A stretch of DNA of 64,000 nucleotides from UBA11740 sp049273695 (lineage in GTDB: Bacteria; Acidobacteriota; Blastocatellia; Pyrinomonadales; Pyrinomonadaceae). The stretch is from contig JBASRE010000011.1 of NCBI GenBank assembly GCA_049273695.1, positions 1 through 64,000 on the forward strand, in the 5' to 3' direction. Position 1 is the first letter of the stretch. Each line of letters starts with the position of its first letter. A model generated the notes under the pieces. It was given only the letters and a program-made list of their open reading frames with translations, was not told the DNA's origin and ran no database searches. Positions 25,298 to 33,524 of the stretch are shown one piece after another. The translations under genes were made by a program, and so were the position numbers.

Positions 25298-25981
25298 GTG
25301 CTTTTAACTTATTTCGACCTTCCCAGGGTAGCCTCTGTTTTTAACGTTTACGCAACGCGAGTGGTCGGCTTAGGTCGGATCGAATGGAACATCGATGAAA
25401 ACCTCTTAAAGACTATTGAGGAACAGAAGTCGGAGTTCGACGACCGAGTATTCATCCAGCCGGCTTGGGCCGGAAAAGAACTACACATTATTGGAACCGA
25501 TAACGTCGCGCGCCATGAGATTCGACTTCAAATCGCCGGTGCAAAGGTCGCTCCTTCGCCTCGCCCGCCTGCCAGAGTACCGGCGAAGTTTCCAACAATC
25601 GTCAACATTGTGCGGGAGACACCCGACATAGCCTTCATACCCGCAAGTGGTTCAATCGTTCGACTTCATCACACCGGCAGTCAATCCTCACCTTCGGCGA
25701 TCCACGTTAGAAAAGATGGTCGCCGAATCGGGACCATCAAAAGCGACGGGTCGGTTTCTGCTGAGCCGGAGATTTCGTTGGATGATCTCCTTGAGCTCCT
25801 GCAAGAGTTCAATCAAAACCCGACGGATGCGTTCGAACGTTACGGTAGAAAGACAGGCGCATGCGGCGTCTGCGACCGGCCACTGACGAACCCGGTGAGT
25901 ATCAGACGTGGCATCGGGCCAATCTGTGCCCGCAAAATTGCAGCGGCGGCTGCCCTCGCAGCACTCGGCGCAATGAACTGA
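25298..25981 (+). CDS. Protein with C-terminal DUF6011-like zinc-binding domain, function unknown
   Basis: 227 residues from a GTG that sits five bases after a near-perfect Shine-Dalgarno (AAAGGAGG, 25285-25292), the strongest ribosome site seen in the window. The N-terminal half is mixed alpha/beta without a recognised motif. The C-terminus reads KTGACGVCDRPLTNPVSIRR followed by GIGPICARKI, a four-cysteine/arginine pattern typical of DUF6011 domains. Those domains are common in phage and mobile-element proteins and resemble DNA-repair zinc ribbons. It is directly upstream of tRNA-Arg(CCT). Acquisition by transfer is possible. No function is proposed. Confidence 0.75.
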   Translation: MLLTYFDLPRVASVFNVYATRVVGLGRIEWNIDENLLKTIEEQKSEFDDRVFIQPAWAGKELHIIGTDNVARHEIRLQIAGAKVAPSPRPPARVPAKFPTIVNIVRETPDIAFIPASGSIVRLHHTGSQSSPSAIHVRKDGRRIGTIKSDGSVSAEPEISLDDLLELLQEFNQNPTDAFERYGRKTGACGVCDRPLTNPVSIRRGIGPICARKIAAAAALAALGAMN

Positions 25982-25998
25982 CAACTGACAACTGACGT
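25977..25998. repeat. Short heptamer array (ACTGACA x3)
   Basis: ACTGACA, ACTGACA and ACTGACG begin at the stop codon of the DUF6011-type gene and end about 19 bases before the tRNA. Confidence 0.65.
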
Positions 25999-26016
25999 TG
26001 TACTATTTCGCGGTGT

Positions 26017-26093
26017 GCTCCCGTAGCTCAGTTGCATAGAGCGCTCGCCTCCTAAGCGAGAGGTCGCGCGTTGGAATCGCGCCGGGGGCACCA
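26017..26093 (+). tRNA. tRNA-Arg, anticodon CCT
   Basis: The acceptor stem is GCTCCCG/CGGGGGC (one G.U pair), the D stem GCTC/GAGC, the anticodon stem CTCGC/GCGAG with loop CTCCTAA (anticodon CCT, reading AGG), and the T stem GCGCG/CGCGC with loop TTGGAAT. The T loop departs from the usual TTCGAAT at its third position. The discriminator is A and CCA is encoded at 26091-26093. Confidence 0.95.
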
Positions 26094-26188
26094 TTCATTC
26101 AAACGATCCAGACAAACTGTTTAGCCTCATCTCGCGTCCAAGGCAATACGTGAGTTAACCTCGGTTTCTTAATCGACACGAGATTTCT

Positions 26189-27241
26189 ATGCTTCGAAGT
26201 TTTATCCTGATAGCTGCCTTACTTCTGACCGTTCCCGCCAGGGCTCAACAGCTCCCGACTCCGCCTCCGCAACCCGACACGGGGCCGGGCGGAAAACGAA
26301 AGCCCCACGCAGCCGTGACTAAAAATCGATATGGTCAAGGCGGCGAAGAATATTGGATTTACGAACCTGATAGACCAAAGCCGCAGACCGCGCCGGTAGT
26401 TGTTTTCCTTCATGGCTGGGGCGGGACAAATCCACTCTACTACGGCGCGTGGATCGATCACCTTGTGAAACGCGGCAACATCGTTGTGTTCCCGCGTTAT
26501 CAGTCCAGCATCCTGACCAGACGCGATGATTTCATTCCAAACACTCTTAATGCAGTCAAAGCAGCGATCGCACGGTTGCAAAGCGAGCCAGGTCACGTCA
26601 GGCCTGACTTGAATAGAGTCGCCGCCGTCGGACATTCACTGGGTGGTGTGCTGGCCGCGAGTCTGGCCGCGTTGGCCACCGAGACTAATCTTCCGCAGGT
26701 CCGCGCCGTGATGGCCGTCGAACCTGGTTTGACGCGCGCTCCGGTCAGTGTGCCGATCGCGGACTTGAGCAAGATTCCCAAAAGCACGCTCCTGCTTTCG
26801 ATCGCGGGCGACCGCGACAGTCTGGTTGCCGATCATGACGCGAAGAGGATCTACTATGATTCGAAGCAAATCCCGGCCGGCAACAAGGATTTCATCTTGT
26901 TAGTCAGCGACGAACGAGGACGACCCGGTCTGATCGCAGGTCACCGCGCGCCTACAGCGCCTGATCCAGATTACGACAACGGTGAGGGCGACTTAACCGC
27001 AAGACGTTCTGGTCCCCCGGGTGGTTCGACGTCTGGTGCAGCACGAGTTGATTCACGAACTCCAACGACCGACGCCATCGACTACTATGGACTCTGGAAA
27101 CTGTTCGACGCGTTGTGCGATGCCGCCTTCTCCGGAAAAAATCGTGAGTTTGCTCTTGGCAACACGCCGCAACAACGATTCATGGGTAAGTGGAGCGACG
27201 GCACGCCGGTGAAAGAGTTAGTGGTCACTGATAAGCCATAG
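26189..27241 (+). CDS. Secreted alpha/beta hydrolase (chlorophyllase/dienelactone hydrolase-like)
   Basis: 350 residues. Signal peptide MLRSFILIAALLLTVPARAQ, then a Pro-rich segment. The alpha/beta-hydrolase core has an oxyanion-hole strand VVFLHGWGG (about residues 72-80) and the nucleophile elbow GHSLGG (about 148-153). The later acid/His region (LLLSIAGDRDSLV; MKFMG-like end) is less clear. The fold suggests an esterase or lipase acting in the periplasm or outside the cell; the substrate is unknown. An unusual Gly/Pro/Ser-rich loop lies at about residues 265-290. The next gene starts 14 bases downstream and also encodes a secreted protein. Confidence 0.85.
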   Translation: MLRSFILIAALLLTVPARAQQLPTPPPQPDTGPGGKRKPHAAVTKNRYGQGGEEYWIYEPDRPKPQTAPVVVFLHGWGGTNPLYYGAWIDHLVKRGNIVVFPRYQSSILTRRDDFIPNTLNAVKAAIARLQSEPGHVRPDLNRVAAVGHSLGGVLAASLAALATETNLPQVRAVMAVEPGLTRAPVSVPIADLSKIPKSTLLLSIAGDRDSLVADHDAKRIYYDSKQIPAGNKDFILLVSDERGRPGLIAGHRAPTAPDPDYDNGEGDLTARRSGPPGGSTSGAARVDSRTPTTDAIDYYGLWKLFDALCDAAFSGKNREFALGNTPQQRFMGKWSDGTPVKELVVTDKP

Positions 27242-27255
27242 TCCTAGGCGGAGAA

Positions 27256-27930
27256 ATGATTAAGATTCTCTTATCCCTACTTCTGTTCTGCACGTGTGCC
27301 GCCGCGCAGGTCAAGTTTGAAGTGAAGAGCGCTTCAAAGCTCTACGACGTGCGGATCGAAGTAGAGAGTTGCGAGGACAAGATCTGCGAGGGCCAGGTGA
27401 CGTACACGCTTTTCAAAAAGAACCACCTGAGTCCGTTTCAAGCCTTCAAGCTTCCCGATACCTCATTCATGCTTGGCGAAAACGATCAGCCGAGCGCGAA
27501 CCTCACGCGCCTCGACCAACAAAGTGCGGTGAGCTTTCCCGATTACAACTTTGACGGAATTGAAGATCTCGCTTTGTGCGACGGACGGAACGGCGGTTAC
27601 GGGGCGCCCTCGTATCAGATCTATTTGTTTTTGCCGCACGCCGGCCGATTTATCCTGAGTGAGGACTTTACCGAGCTTTCACAGGAAGGCCGCCTCGGGA
27701 TGTTGGAACGCGATGCGCGGCGAAAACGTCTGCGCACTTCCAGCAAATCAGGATGTTGCCTGCACATGACCGAAGAGTTCGCTGTCGTTAACAACCGGCC
27801 GAAAAAGGTTCTGGAAATCGTCGAAGATGCCACGATAGCCGACGCGAAGCGTGTGAGGATTACAACCAAGAGACTTGTCGCCGGTCGCTGGCGAACGACA
27901 ACTAAGTACGTTCCGCGAATCGCACAATAG
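27256..27930 (+). CDS. Secreted protein of unknown function (XAC2610-like)
   Basis: 224 residues. A signal peptide (LLSLLLFCTCAAAQ, cleavage about residue 18) leads to a beta-rich domain. Its segment FPDYNFDGIEDLALCDGRNGGYG resembles the calcium-loop-like D-x-N-x-D-G motif of FG-GAP/XAC2610-type proteins (about residues 95-115). Two Cys near residues 39 and 44 and two adjacent Cys near 171 may form disulfides. It lies 14 bases after the secreted hydrolase and is probably cotranscribed. The function is unknown; an inhibitor or binding protein is possible, but only by fold resemblance. Confidence 0.7.
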   Translation: MIKILLSLLLFCTCAAAQVKFEVKSASKLYDVRIEVESCEDKICEGQVTYTLFKKNHLSPFQAFKLPDTSFMLGENDQPSANLTRLDQQSAVSFPDYNFDGIEDLALCDGRNGGYGAPSYQIYLFLPHAGRFILSEDFTELSQEGRLGMLERDARRKRLRTSSKSGCCLHMTEEFAVVNNRPKKVLEIVEDATIADAKRVRITTKRLVAGRWRTTTKYVPRIAQ

Positions 27931-27938
27931 TCGCGTGT

Positions 27939-28722
27939 CTACTGAGTTCGCTCTGATGTGTACTTTAATCCCTTAACCGAGTACAGGTGACAGTGGCTGC
28001 ATTCAGCGCTCTTAGGGTCGAACAGCGTGAGGTTATACCCGCTCGGGTTCAAGGAACTTGTATATATCACTCCGTCGTATCCATTCATCTTTAATAACTC
28101 TGCTAGATATTGAGTCGGCACGTAGCTCAAGAACGGATCGTCTGGCGTTGTAGGCTCTGAGAACGCGGAATTGATGTCTCCCAAACTTGTTGTTCTTTCT
28201 CCTCCGGAGTGCAGGTCGTGGGGTTTCGCTCGTGATACTCGAAATCGTCGCCTGGCACGAGTATTATTCCTACCGGTTCGTCGCGTCTCGTATCAACTGC
28301 CCTCAACTCTCTAATGGTTTCGAAATGCCCCACGCTAATCTCCAAGCCAATCCAAGGACGTATTTCGGCGATGGTAGTTTCGATGTCGCTTGCCAAATAC
28401 AGATACGGAATCCCGTGTGGATTCAGTCTTCCTTCTTTTGCAAATCTCGCTGGCGGCGCACCCATCTCCGCTTTGAATAGGGAGCGGGACCCTCGTTTCC
28501 AAATTCATCCTCAATCCAAGTGAGACCCTTTCTGGCGCGGAAAAACTTCGAACCCTGTGGGATCCTCGTGCGACGCTTTTTTGAGGTGTCAATCACGAGG
28601 TCGAGGAACGTCTTCCAATAATCGGTTAATGCAAAGCGATTGTTGTGACGCAGGTACTGGACAAATTTCTGCCAGTCGTCTGCTCGGCAAAAGCTCGACG
28701 TCAGTTCAGATTGATTCATCAT
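27939..28722 (-). pseudogene. RES-domain protein (NAD+ phosphorylase/toxin family), broken by two frameshifts
   Basis: Three consecutive minus-strand frames together make one RES protein of about 260 residues. The first (from 28722) gives RIPQGSKFFRARKGLTW, with the early conserved Arg. The second gives IPYLYLASDIETTIAEIRPW, with the conserved Tyr and Glu. The third gives INSAFSEPTTPDDPFLSYVP and TQYLAELLKMNGYDGVIYTS. One missing base near 28471 and one near 28185 (a GGG run) explain the breaks. RES toxins of RES-Xre modules destroy NAD+. No Xre antitoxin is next to it; instead a cyclase-like gene lies 43 bases upstream. Real decay and sequencing error cannot be separated here, but no other region of the window shows such breaks. 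Confidence 0.8.
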
Positions 28723-28765
28723 TGAAGAGCCGTCTCTTCGGCTTAACTGTCAGTCATGCACAATT

Positions 28766-29604
28766 TCAGAAGCCAATTCGCGAAAAGCGCTTGTCGGTAA
28801 GCTCCTTATCAATCTTATGTGACCGATCGAAATATTGGGGATACTGGTCACAGAAGTAGTTATGGTAGCTGGCCACCCAATCATATTTGCTCTCTATGCG
28901 TTGGTCGGAGTGAAACTCGCGTAATCGTTCGATGACCCGCTCTTTGTGTTGGATAAGTTCGTCATAAAATGGTCCTACTTCGGGTTCCGCGACCAAAACA
29001 GTCTCCAGATAGTTGACAAACCATTTGCCATCGCAGTCCTGAAAGAGATCCCGATACTGCGGCGAGTGTTCACGTCCTGAATGATAGGACAAGTGTTTTC
29101 TTGCGGCAGTAGCCGCAGAATCCGTCAGAATAATCCTTGGGTTTGCAGCCTGAGCCTCATTCTCGTAGGCCTCCAGAAAAGCACTCCCAAGAACCACGAC
29201 ATCGTCAACATAAACGTCACCAACTGAGATTGCTCCACGTAGAAAGAATCCGCGATTGGCCATCCGAAACTGAAAATACGCAACACTCGAAAAGATGGAA
29301 ACCAACTCTGATTCGGCATCGCCTCGCACAGGCCAACCAATAACGATATTGTCAGTGAACGCCTTAATTGCGTACCGATCTGTTTGGGGAAAAAATCACT
29401 GTCATCTGGCCAAAGCCACTCCTGCCCCTCCTCTAGCGCTTCGTGCAACTGCCTAAGAAAATTCACTTGTCTCCTACCTTGCTCCGCACGCCGCCACATC
29501 TCCTTGTAGCCGAGCACGTCCATGTAAACGCACGCTGACGGCAGGAAATCGAGCGGTTCGTCCTCTCGATGGTATGGATTTCGCGACTGTAGGTCGTCTG
29601 TCAT
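28766..29604 (-). pseudogene. Nucleotidyl-cyclase-like protein (class III-type, Pycsar-cyclase-like), one frameshift
   Basis: After correcting one missing base in the TTTTTTCCCC run near 29390-29395, the gene gives about 280 residues. The pattern fits a minimal class III nucleotidyl cyclase: ACVYMDVLGYKEM with a metal-type Asp near the N-terminus, then FTDNIVIGWPV with a second Asp. These are followed by FFLRGAISVGDVYVDDVVVL, GSAFLEAYENEAQAANPRII and a helical C-terminus (KYDWVASYHNYFCDQYP). Similar small cyclases make cCMP or cUMP in Pycsar antiphage systems; that assignment here is an inference. The gene starts 11 bases after the HNH gene and ends 43 bases before the RES gene, in the same direction, so all belong to one transcription unit. 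Confidence 0.65.
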
Positions 29605-29615
29605 CAAGTTAGTAT

Positions 29616-30053
29616 TTACCGCTCAATGATCACAGAAGCTGCTTCACTGGGATACTTCTCAAACCGAATCATCTCTTCTCGTTCGTGAAGGCGCGCGCTG
29701 TCGTTAAATCCAAAAATGCGAGTCGTTACTTCACCTACCGTCGTCAGAGAGTGAATTGCGGCGCCTTCCAGACGAAAGTGTTCAGACCAAAGGTCTGCGC
29801 GCGGGTTAAAAAAGCGAGTGAACTCTCCGGCCGTTGATATTGACCCAACGTCACTTCCTTTCGCTCTGTTGCAGAGAGCACAAGCATAAGCAAGGTTGTC
29901 AGGCTCTGAAGAACCTCCGTGCTTTAGACTGATGATGTGATCAACTTCGCAGCCGTAGAAGGTATCTACCTCCGCGATGAGGCAGTATTCGCACAAGTGA
30001 TTTGCGCGTTCAGCGGTTGTCTGACGCAGTTCGGCACTAATCCAGCTAGCCAT
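29616..30053 (-). CDS. HNH endonuclease
   Basis: 145 residues from the ATG at 30053, which overlaps the previous stop by eight bases (translational coupling). The HNH core is complete: CEYCLIAE provides the first Cys pair, EVDHIISLKHGG the catalytic His with its metal neighbours, and NLAYACALCNRAKGSD the second Cys pair and Asn. The C-terminus is a helical extension without a DNA-binding motif that I recognise. HNH genes of this size, preceded by a small protein of the type found here, occur in many bacteria as stand-alone pairs. Here they head the operon containing the cyclase-like and RES genes. The gene is intact, unlike the two downstream. Confidence 0.9.
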   Translation of the reverse strand: MASWISAELRQTTAERANHLCEYCLIAEVDTFYGCEVDHIISLKHGGSSEPDNLAYACALCNRAKGSDVGSISTAGEFTRFFNPRADLWSEHFRLEGAAIHSLTTVGEVTTRIFGFNDSARLHEREEMIRFEKYPSEAASVIIER

Positions 30054-30285
30054 TTGCCAGATAGTGATGGGCACGCGCCTTCGCGAGACGCATCAAGTGC
30101 TCAATTTGCAGGTAGTGATCCAGTTCGGATTTCTCGTCCTCTGGTAAGCCTTCTCTTTTCTCCCTGAAAATAAGCTCAGCCACGCGAGCTTTGGCTTCTT
30201 CAGAGGGACGGAAAGCAATCACATTCTGCGGGCTGGAGGACGCAATGAACTCGATCACTTCGTCGTAGGCCTTGGTTGCTTGCAT
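30046..30285 (-). CDS. Small helical protein paired with HNH endonuclease
   Basis: 79 residues. The segment VIAFRPSEEAKARVAELIFR, followed by EKREGLPEDEKSELDHYLQI and EHLMRLAKARAHHYL, is a pattern I associate with short proteins encoded directly upstream of HNH nucleases. The C-terminal two thirds are two charged helices. The stop overlaps the HNH start by eight bases, so the two are coupled. It could be an immunity or regulatory partner of the nuclease, an inference from pairing only. As first gene of the accessory operon it lies next to the Smr gene. Confidence 0.8.
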   Translation of the reverse strand: MQATKAYDEVIEFIASSSPQNVIAFRPSEEAKARVAELIFREKREGLPEDEKSELDHYLQIEHLMRLAKARAHHYLANG

Positions 30286-30323
30286 GGCGAAAGTTTACTC
30301 CGAAACCTAATTCCTGTGAACTA

Positions 30324-30632
30324 TCAATCACTCTCAAATGGTTCCGCGAGTCGCACAATAGTCGCGCCCAAGCCTCCTGCCTCCGGGGGCGCATCAGTCC
30401 AATCGAACACGAAATCAGTTCGCTCCAGCACACTCCGGACGATCTCTCGCTGCACGCCGATTCCTTTACCGTGAATGATGCGCACGACGGGAAAACCTTT
30501 CGCGTGAGCTTCGTGCAGGTATTCTTCAACGACGGCCTTCACCTGTCGTGGCGGAATCGTGTGCAGATCGAAGACGTCGGTGATCTCGATCACGACGGGT
30601 TCAGGGAATGGGTTGTAGTCTTCTTCGGTCAT
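30324..30632 (-). CDS. Smr-domain protein
   Basis: 102 residues from the ATG at 30632. An in-frame extension to 30677 reads VLWTLDFGLWTS, which is simply the translated heptamer array, so it was excluded. The Smr core is complete: DLHTIPPRQVKAVVEEYLHE (the DLH motif), VVRIIHGKGIG (the HGxG motif) and GATIVRL. Smr domains, as in MutS2 and SmrA/SmrB, have endonuclease or nicking activity on DNA or RNA. The single-domain form resembles proteins that act on stalled ribosome complexes. It has no operon partner and is divergent from sdhC. Confidence 0.9.
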   Translation of the reverse strand: MTEEDYNPFPEPVVIEITDVFDLHTIPPRQVKAVVEEYLHEAHAKGFPVVRIIHGKGIGVQREIVRSVLERTDFVFDWTDAPPEAGGLGATIVRLAEPFESD

Positions 30633-30634
30633 CG

Positions 30635-30705
30635 AAGTCCAAAGTCCAAAGTCCAAAGTCCAAAGCACGAAGGACAACTAAAGTCCAAAGCGCGAAGGAC
30701 AACTG
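30635..30705. repeat. Heptamer array GTCCAAA with spaced partners
   Basis: Four tandem GTCCAAA words, then AGCACGAAGGACAACTAAA and a further GTCCAAA followed by a near copy of the same spacer (GCGCGAAGGACAACT). It separates the Smr start from the sdh promoter. Confidence 0.85.
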
Positions 30706-30713
30706 CGGCTGTT

Positions 30714-30741
30714 TTGCTTTTGCGCGGCGTCGCTCTATAAT
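30714..30741 (+). promoter_or_regulatory. Candidate sigma-70 promoter of the sdh operon
   Basis: TTGCTT at 30714-30719, a 16-base spacer and a perfect TATAAT at 30736-30741, about 80 bases before sdhC. Confidence 0.6.
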
Positions 30742-30820
30742 TTTCCTTGCGATTGCAAGCTATCAAATTCCCGCTGAGTTCGCTGACCTTGGTTGAGCAA
30801 ATCCGAAAAGGAGATCTCCT

Positions 30821-31492
30821 TTGGCGATACGTCTGAGCCGGACTTTCGTCTTGCGAAAGCTCCATCAGTTAACCGGCATCATGCCGCTGGGCTTCTTTCT
30901 GCTGGAGCACTTCTACACGAATTCAAAGGCGCTTGGCGGCGCAGCCCCTTTCAACGAGGCGGTCAAAGATCTCCAAACCATTCCGTACATTCTTTTCGTA
31001 GAAATCTTCGGCATCTTCATTCCGCTGATTTATCACGCCGTGTACGGTTTGGTCATCACGGCGGAAGCGCGGCCAAACAATCTCGCGTACCCGTATCCGC
31101 GCAACTGGTTCTACACGGTCCAGCGCGTCACGGGCGTCATTCTATTCTTCTTTATCTTATTCCATGTTCTGAACTTTAGATTTGGAATGATTCCGGGTCT
31201 GAACACGGTTTCGGTGGCGCATCATCCTGAGCAGTCTTTCGACATCGTTTCGCGCGAGTTCCGCATGATTCCAATCTTTATCGTTTACATGGTCGGAATC
31301 ACTGCGACGGTCTGGCATTTTGCGAACGGCATTTGGTTGTTCATGGTCGATTGGGGAATTACCATCGGCGAGCGCGCGCAGCGTCTGACCGGGTACGCGT
31401 GCATCGCATTTGGAGTTTTCCTGCTGCTGGTCGGTATCAACGCCGCCGTGGCGTTCATTCGACCGGGAGGATTGCTCGGCGGAATTATGTAG
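30821..31492 (+). CDS. sdhC: Succinate dehydrogenase cytochrome b subunit
   Basis: 223 residues from a TTG at 30821, seven bases after AAAAGGAG. Five membrane helices carry His residues in helices I, II, III and IV (LRKLHQLTGIMPLGFFLLEH, IYHAVYG, LFHVLNF, VWHFANGIWLF). This is the pattern of di-haem, single-polypeptide anchors of Bacillus/Wolinella-type complexes. It anchors SdhA and SdhB in the inner membrane and passes electrons to quinone. It is followed by sdhA (15 bases) and sdhB. A separate SdhD is not needed in this type and none is present. Confidence 0.95.
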   Translation: MAIRLSRTFVLRKLHQLTGIMPLGFFLLEHFYTNSKALGGAAPFNEAVKDLQTIPYILFVEIFGIFIPLIYHAVYGLVITAEARPNNLAYPYPRNWFYTVQRVTGVILFFFILFHVLNFRFGMIPGLNTVSVAHHPEQSFDIVSREFRMIPIFIVYMVGITATVWHFANGIWLFMVDWGITIGERAQRLTGYACIAFGVFLLLVGINAAVAFIRPGGLLGGIM

Positions 31493-31507
31493 CGGTCAAG
31501 CCCAAAG

Positions 31508-33406
31508 ATGGCTACTCAAATCAACATTGCAGTTGTCGGTGGCGGCCTCGCAGGGTTGGCCGCGGCGATGAAGATTGCCGAAGCGGGGCATAACGTCGAG
31601 TTGTTTTCCGTTGTGCCGGTAAAGCGTTCGCATTCCGTGTGTGCCCAGGGTGGCATCAACGGCGCCGTCAATACCAAAGGCGAAGGCGATTCGACGTGGG
31701 AACACTTCGACGACACGGTTTACGGCGGCGACTTTCTGGCGAATCAACCGCCGGCAAAAGCAATGTGTGAAATGGCGCCGTCGATCATTTACCTGTTCGA
31801 TCGGATGGGCGTGCCGTTCTCGCGCACGAACGAAGGCCTGTTGGATTTTCGCCGCTTCGGAGGGACGAAGCATCACCGCACAGCCTTCGCGGGAGCTTCG
31901 ACGGGTCAGCAGCTTCTCTACGCGCTCGATGAACAGGTCCGTCGCTACGAAGTCACCGGCAAAGTTAAGAAGTATGAAGGCTGGGAAATGATGTCGCTGG
32001 TGCTCGACGATCATCAGGTCTGTCGCGGACTGGTCGCGATGAATCTGCGCTCGCTCGAGCTGAAAGCATTTCCCGCGGACGCCGTCATCATCGCGACGGG
32101 CGGGCCGGGACTTATCTTCGGCAAATCGACGAACTCAATGGTCTGCACCGGCAGCGCGGTGGCGGCTTGCTATCAGCAGGGCGCGAAGTACGCGAACGGC
32201 GAATTCATTCAGGTGCATCCCACCTCGATCCCCGGCGAAGACAAGCTGCGGCTGATGAGCGAGTCCGCGCGCGGCGAAGGGGGCCGCGTCTGGGTGCCGC
32301 GGAACAAAGGCGACAATCGCTCGCCATCATCGATTCCTGAGAACGAGCGCTGGTATTTTCTCGAAGAGAAGTATCCGGCTTATGGCAACCTTGTGCCGCG
32401 CGACATCGCCACGCGCGAAATTTTCAAAATCTGTCTCGAAGGCTTCGGTGTCAGCGGCGAGAACCAGGTCTTTCTCGATGTAACGCACATTCCGGCTGAG
32501 ACACTGGACAGAAAGCTTGGCGCGATTCTCGAAATCTACGAGATGTTCGTCGGTGACGATCCCAAGCATGTGCCGATGCGCATCTTTCCCGGCGTCCACT
32601 ATTCGATGGGCGGGCTGTGGGTTGATTTCAAGCAACACACGAATATTCCTGGAGTGCTTGCGGCGGGCGAGTGCGACTACTCGATTCACGGGGCGAACCG
32701 TCTCGGAGCGAACTCACTGGTCAGTTGCGTGTACGGCGGTTTCGTCGCGGCGCCGGCGGCGCTCGAATGGGCGAAGAATGTCGAACGCAACGGCGCTAAC
32801 GGGTCCCGGGTTTACGAACAAGAAACGAAACGCCAGCAGGAAATCAACGACGGGCTGATCAAGCAGAGCGGCAACGAGAATCAGTACAAGCTGCACGAAG
32901 AGATGGGCAAAGAGATGACTGACAACGTCACCGTCATTCGCTACAACGATCGTCTGAAAGCGACGGACGAGAAGTTGCTCGAATTGATGGATCGTTACAA
33001 GCGCATCTCGATCAACGATTCGAATCTTTGGGCGACAATGGCTTTGCCGCATGCGCGACATTTGGACAACATGCTCGAGCTGGCGCGCGTGATTACGCTG
33101 GGCGCCCTCAATCGGAACGAATCGCGCGGCGCGCATTACAAACCTGATTTTCCGGAACGCGACGATGCAAACTGGCTGAAGACGACAATCGCTGAATACT
33201 CCGGCGAAGGGCCGGTTTTCTCATACGATCAGGTGGACGTTTCACTGATTCAGCCGCGCAAGCGAGATTACTCGGCTGACAAGAAAGAAACTGCGGCGGC
33301 TTCGGGCTCGCCTCAGAAAGGCGGCGCTCCGCAGATTCCGAGCAGCGACATGCAGCAGAAGCCTGAGAATTTGAGCGGGCCCACGGGCGACGTCAGGGTG
33401 AGCTAG
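31508..33406 (+). CDS. sdhA: Succinate dehydrogenase flavoprotein subunit
   Basis: 632 residues. Oxidises succinate to fumarate in the TCA cycle. The FAD-binding Rossmann motif is VVGGGLAGLAAAMKIAEAG (residues 9-27). HSVCAQGGINGAVNTKGEGD and the GTKHHRTAF segment with candidate flavin-linking His follow. The substrate-site block RLGANSLVSC and the preceding YSMGGLWVD are typical of the Bacillus-type enzyme. The C-terminal 40 residues are a Pro/Gln-rich tail that is probably disordered. Second gene of sdhCAB; an octamer repeat array separates it from sdhB. Confidence 0.97.
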   Translation: MATQINIAVVGGGLAGLAAAMKIAEAGHNVELFSVVPVKRSHSVCAQGGINGAVNTKGEGDSTWEHFDDTVYGGDFLANQPPAKAMCEMAPSIIYLFDRMGVPFSRTNEGLLDFRRFGGTKHHRTAFAGASTGQQLLYALDEQVRRYEVTGKVKKYEGWEMMSLVLDDHQVCRGLVAMNLRSLELKAFPADAVIIATGGPGLIFGKSTNSMVCTGSAVAACYQQGAKYANGEFIQVHPTSIPGEDKLRLMSESARGEGGRVWVPRNKGDNRSPSSIPENERWYFLEEKYPAYGNLVPRDIATREIFKICLEGFGVSGENQVFLDVTHIPAETLDRKLGAILEIYEMFVGDDPKHVPMRIFPGVHYSMGGLWVDFKQHTNIPGVLAAGECDYSIHGANRLGANSLVSCVYGGFVAAPAALEWAKNVERNGANGSRVYEQETKRQQEINDGLIKQSGNENQYKLHEEMGKEMTDNVTVIRYNDRLKATDEKLLELMDRYKRISINDSNLWATMALPHARHLDNMLELARVITLGALNRNESRGAHYKPDFPERDDANWLKTTIAEYSGEGPVFSYDQVDVSLIQPRKRDYSADKKETAAASGSPQKGGAPQIPSSDMQQKPENLSGPTGDVRVS

Positions 33407-33407
33407 G

Positions 33408-33523
33408 AATTGATCCATTGACTCATTGACCCATTGATTCATTGGCGATTAAGCGAGCGATTCCGTCAATGAACCAATGAATCAATGGATCAATGGATCA
33501 ATGGATCAATGATCCAATGAATC
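33408..33523. repeat. Octamer array CAATGGAT/CAATGAAT with inverted arm
   Basis: ATTGATCC, ATTGACTC, ATTGACCC and ATTGATTC on the left are mirrored by CAATGAAC, CAATGAAT and repeated CAATGGAT on the right. It fills the sdhA-sdhB gap, and the last CAATGAA includes the sdhB start codon. No separate Shine-Dalgarno is visible. Confidence 0.9.
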
Positions 33524-33524
33524 A

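Noticed and set aside
30633..30677. N-terminal extension of the Smr protein
   Set aside because: The residues VLWTLDFGLWT are the translated GTCCAAA array on the opposite strand, not conserved protein.
33408..33523. CRISPR-like array
   Set aside because: Units are 8 bases with no unique spacers, and no cas gene lies in the window.
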